The notes beneath the pieces were generated by a model. That model was not told the origin of the DNA. It did no database searches and was given only the letters and a program-made list of their open reading frames with translations. A program made the translations under genes and the position numbers. From positions 1 through 14,851 of the forward strand of contig CAZRAL010000062.1 of assembly GCA_964598005.1 (NCBI GenBank): a stretch of DNA of 14,851 nt, in the 5' to 3' direction. How positions within the stretch are numbered: the stretch's first letter is position 1; the number at the start of each line of letters is the position of its first letter. This DNA is from CAZRAL01 sp964598005 (lineage in GTDB: Bacteria > Pseudomonadota > Gammaproteobacteria > Burkholderiales > Usitatibacteraceae). Shown piece after piece: positions 14,814-14,851 of the stretch.

Positions 14814-14851
14814 CGCAAGTGGTGTTAGGCTTGGCGGATGAAAAATTCTGA

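Overview
The window is a stretch of chromosome from a Gram-negative bacterium, most likely a betaproteobacterium. Two things suggest this: a cell-surface protein ending in an IPTL-CTERM sorting signal, and a type II secretion (T2SS) operon in the order gspE-F-G-H-I-J-K-L-M-(C/N-like)-D, with the secretin gene last and the secretin predicted to be a lipoprotein. The genus cannot be fixed from the sequence alone.

Layout: positions 1-3148 hold the 3' part of a large secreted protein made of about 14 YVTN-type beta-propeller repeats, two Ig-like domains, a choice-of-anchor-U-type domain and the IPTL-CTERM tail; it is probably cut by the left edge. A strong intrinsic terminator follows at 3177-3204. 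The 225 bases before gspE hold a 93-bp inverted-repeat element, a near-perfect 17-bp dyad and an extended -10 promoter. From 3430 to 14731 all genes run on the plus strand: ATPase GspE, inner-membrane platform GspF, major pseudopilin GspG, minor pseudopilins GspH, I, J and K, the assembly-platform proteins GspL and GspM, a small GspC-like inner-membrane protein, and outer-membrane secretin GspD. Together they form the machine that pushes folded periplasmic proteins through the outer membrane. Most genes are tightly packed, with ATGA overlaps at L/M, M/C-like and possibly C-like/D.

The most unusual signal is that the operon has been invaded twice, at gene junctions, by short non-autonomous elements. 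A 275-bp element with perfect 23-bp terminal inverted repeats and flanking TTAA, resembling IS5-family ends, sits between gspE and gspF; gspE's stop codon lies in the target site. A second element of about 104 bp sits in the 5' end of gspK and shifts its frame: the ancestral GTG start, overlapping the gspJ stop, is now cut off, and GspK must be made from a start created at the insertion or inside the element. Sequence related to this second element occurs at the left edge of the window, and a 16-bp stretch of that left-edge copy recurs in inverted orientation at the right edge. No new protein system was found; the novelty lies in how repeats have reshaped a conventional secretion operon.
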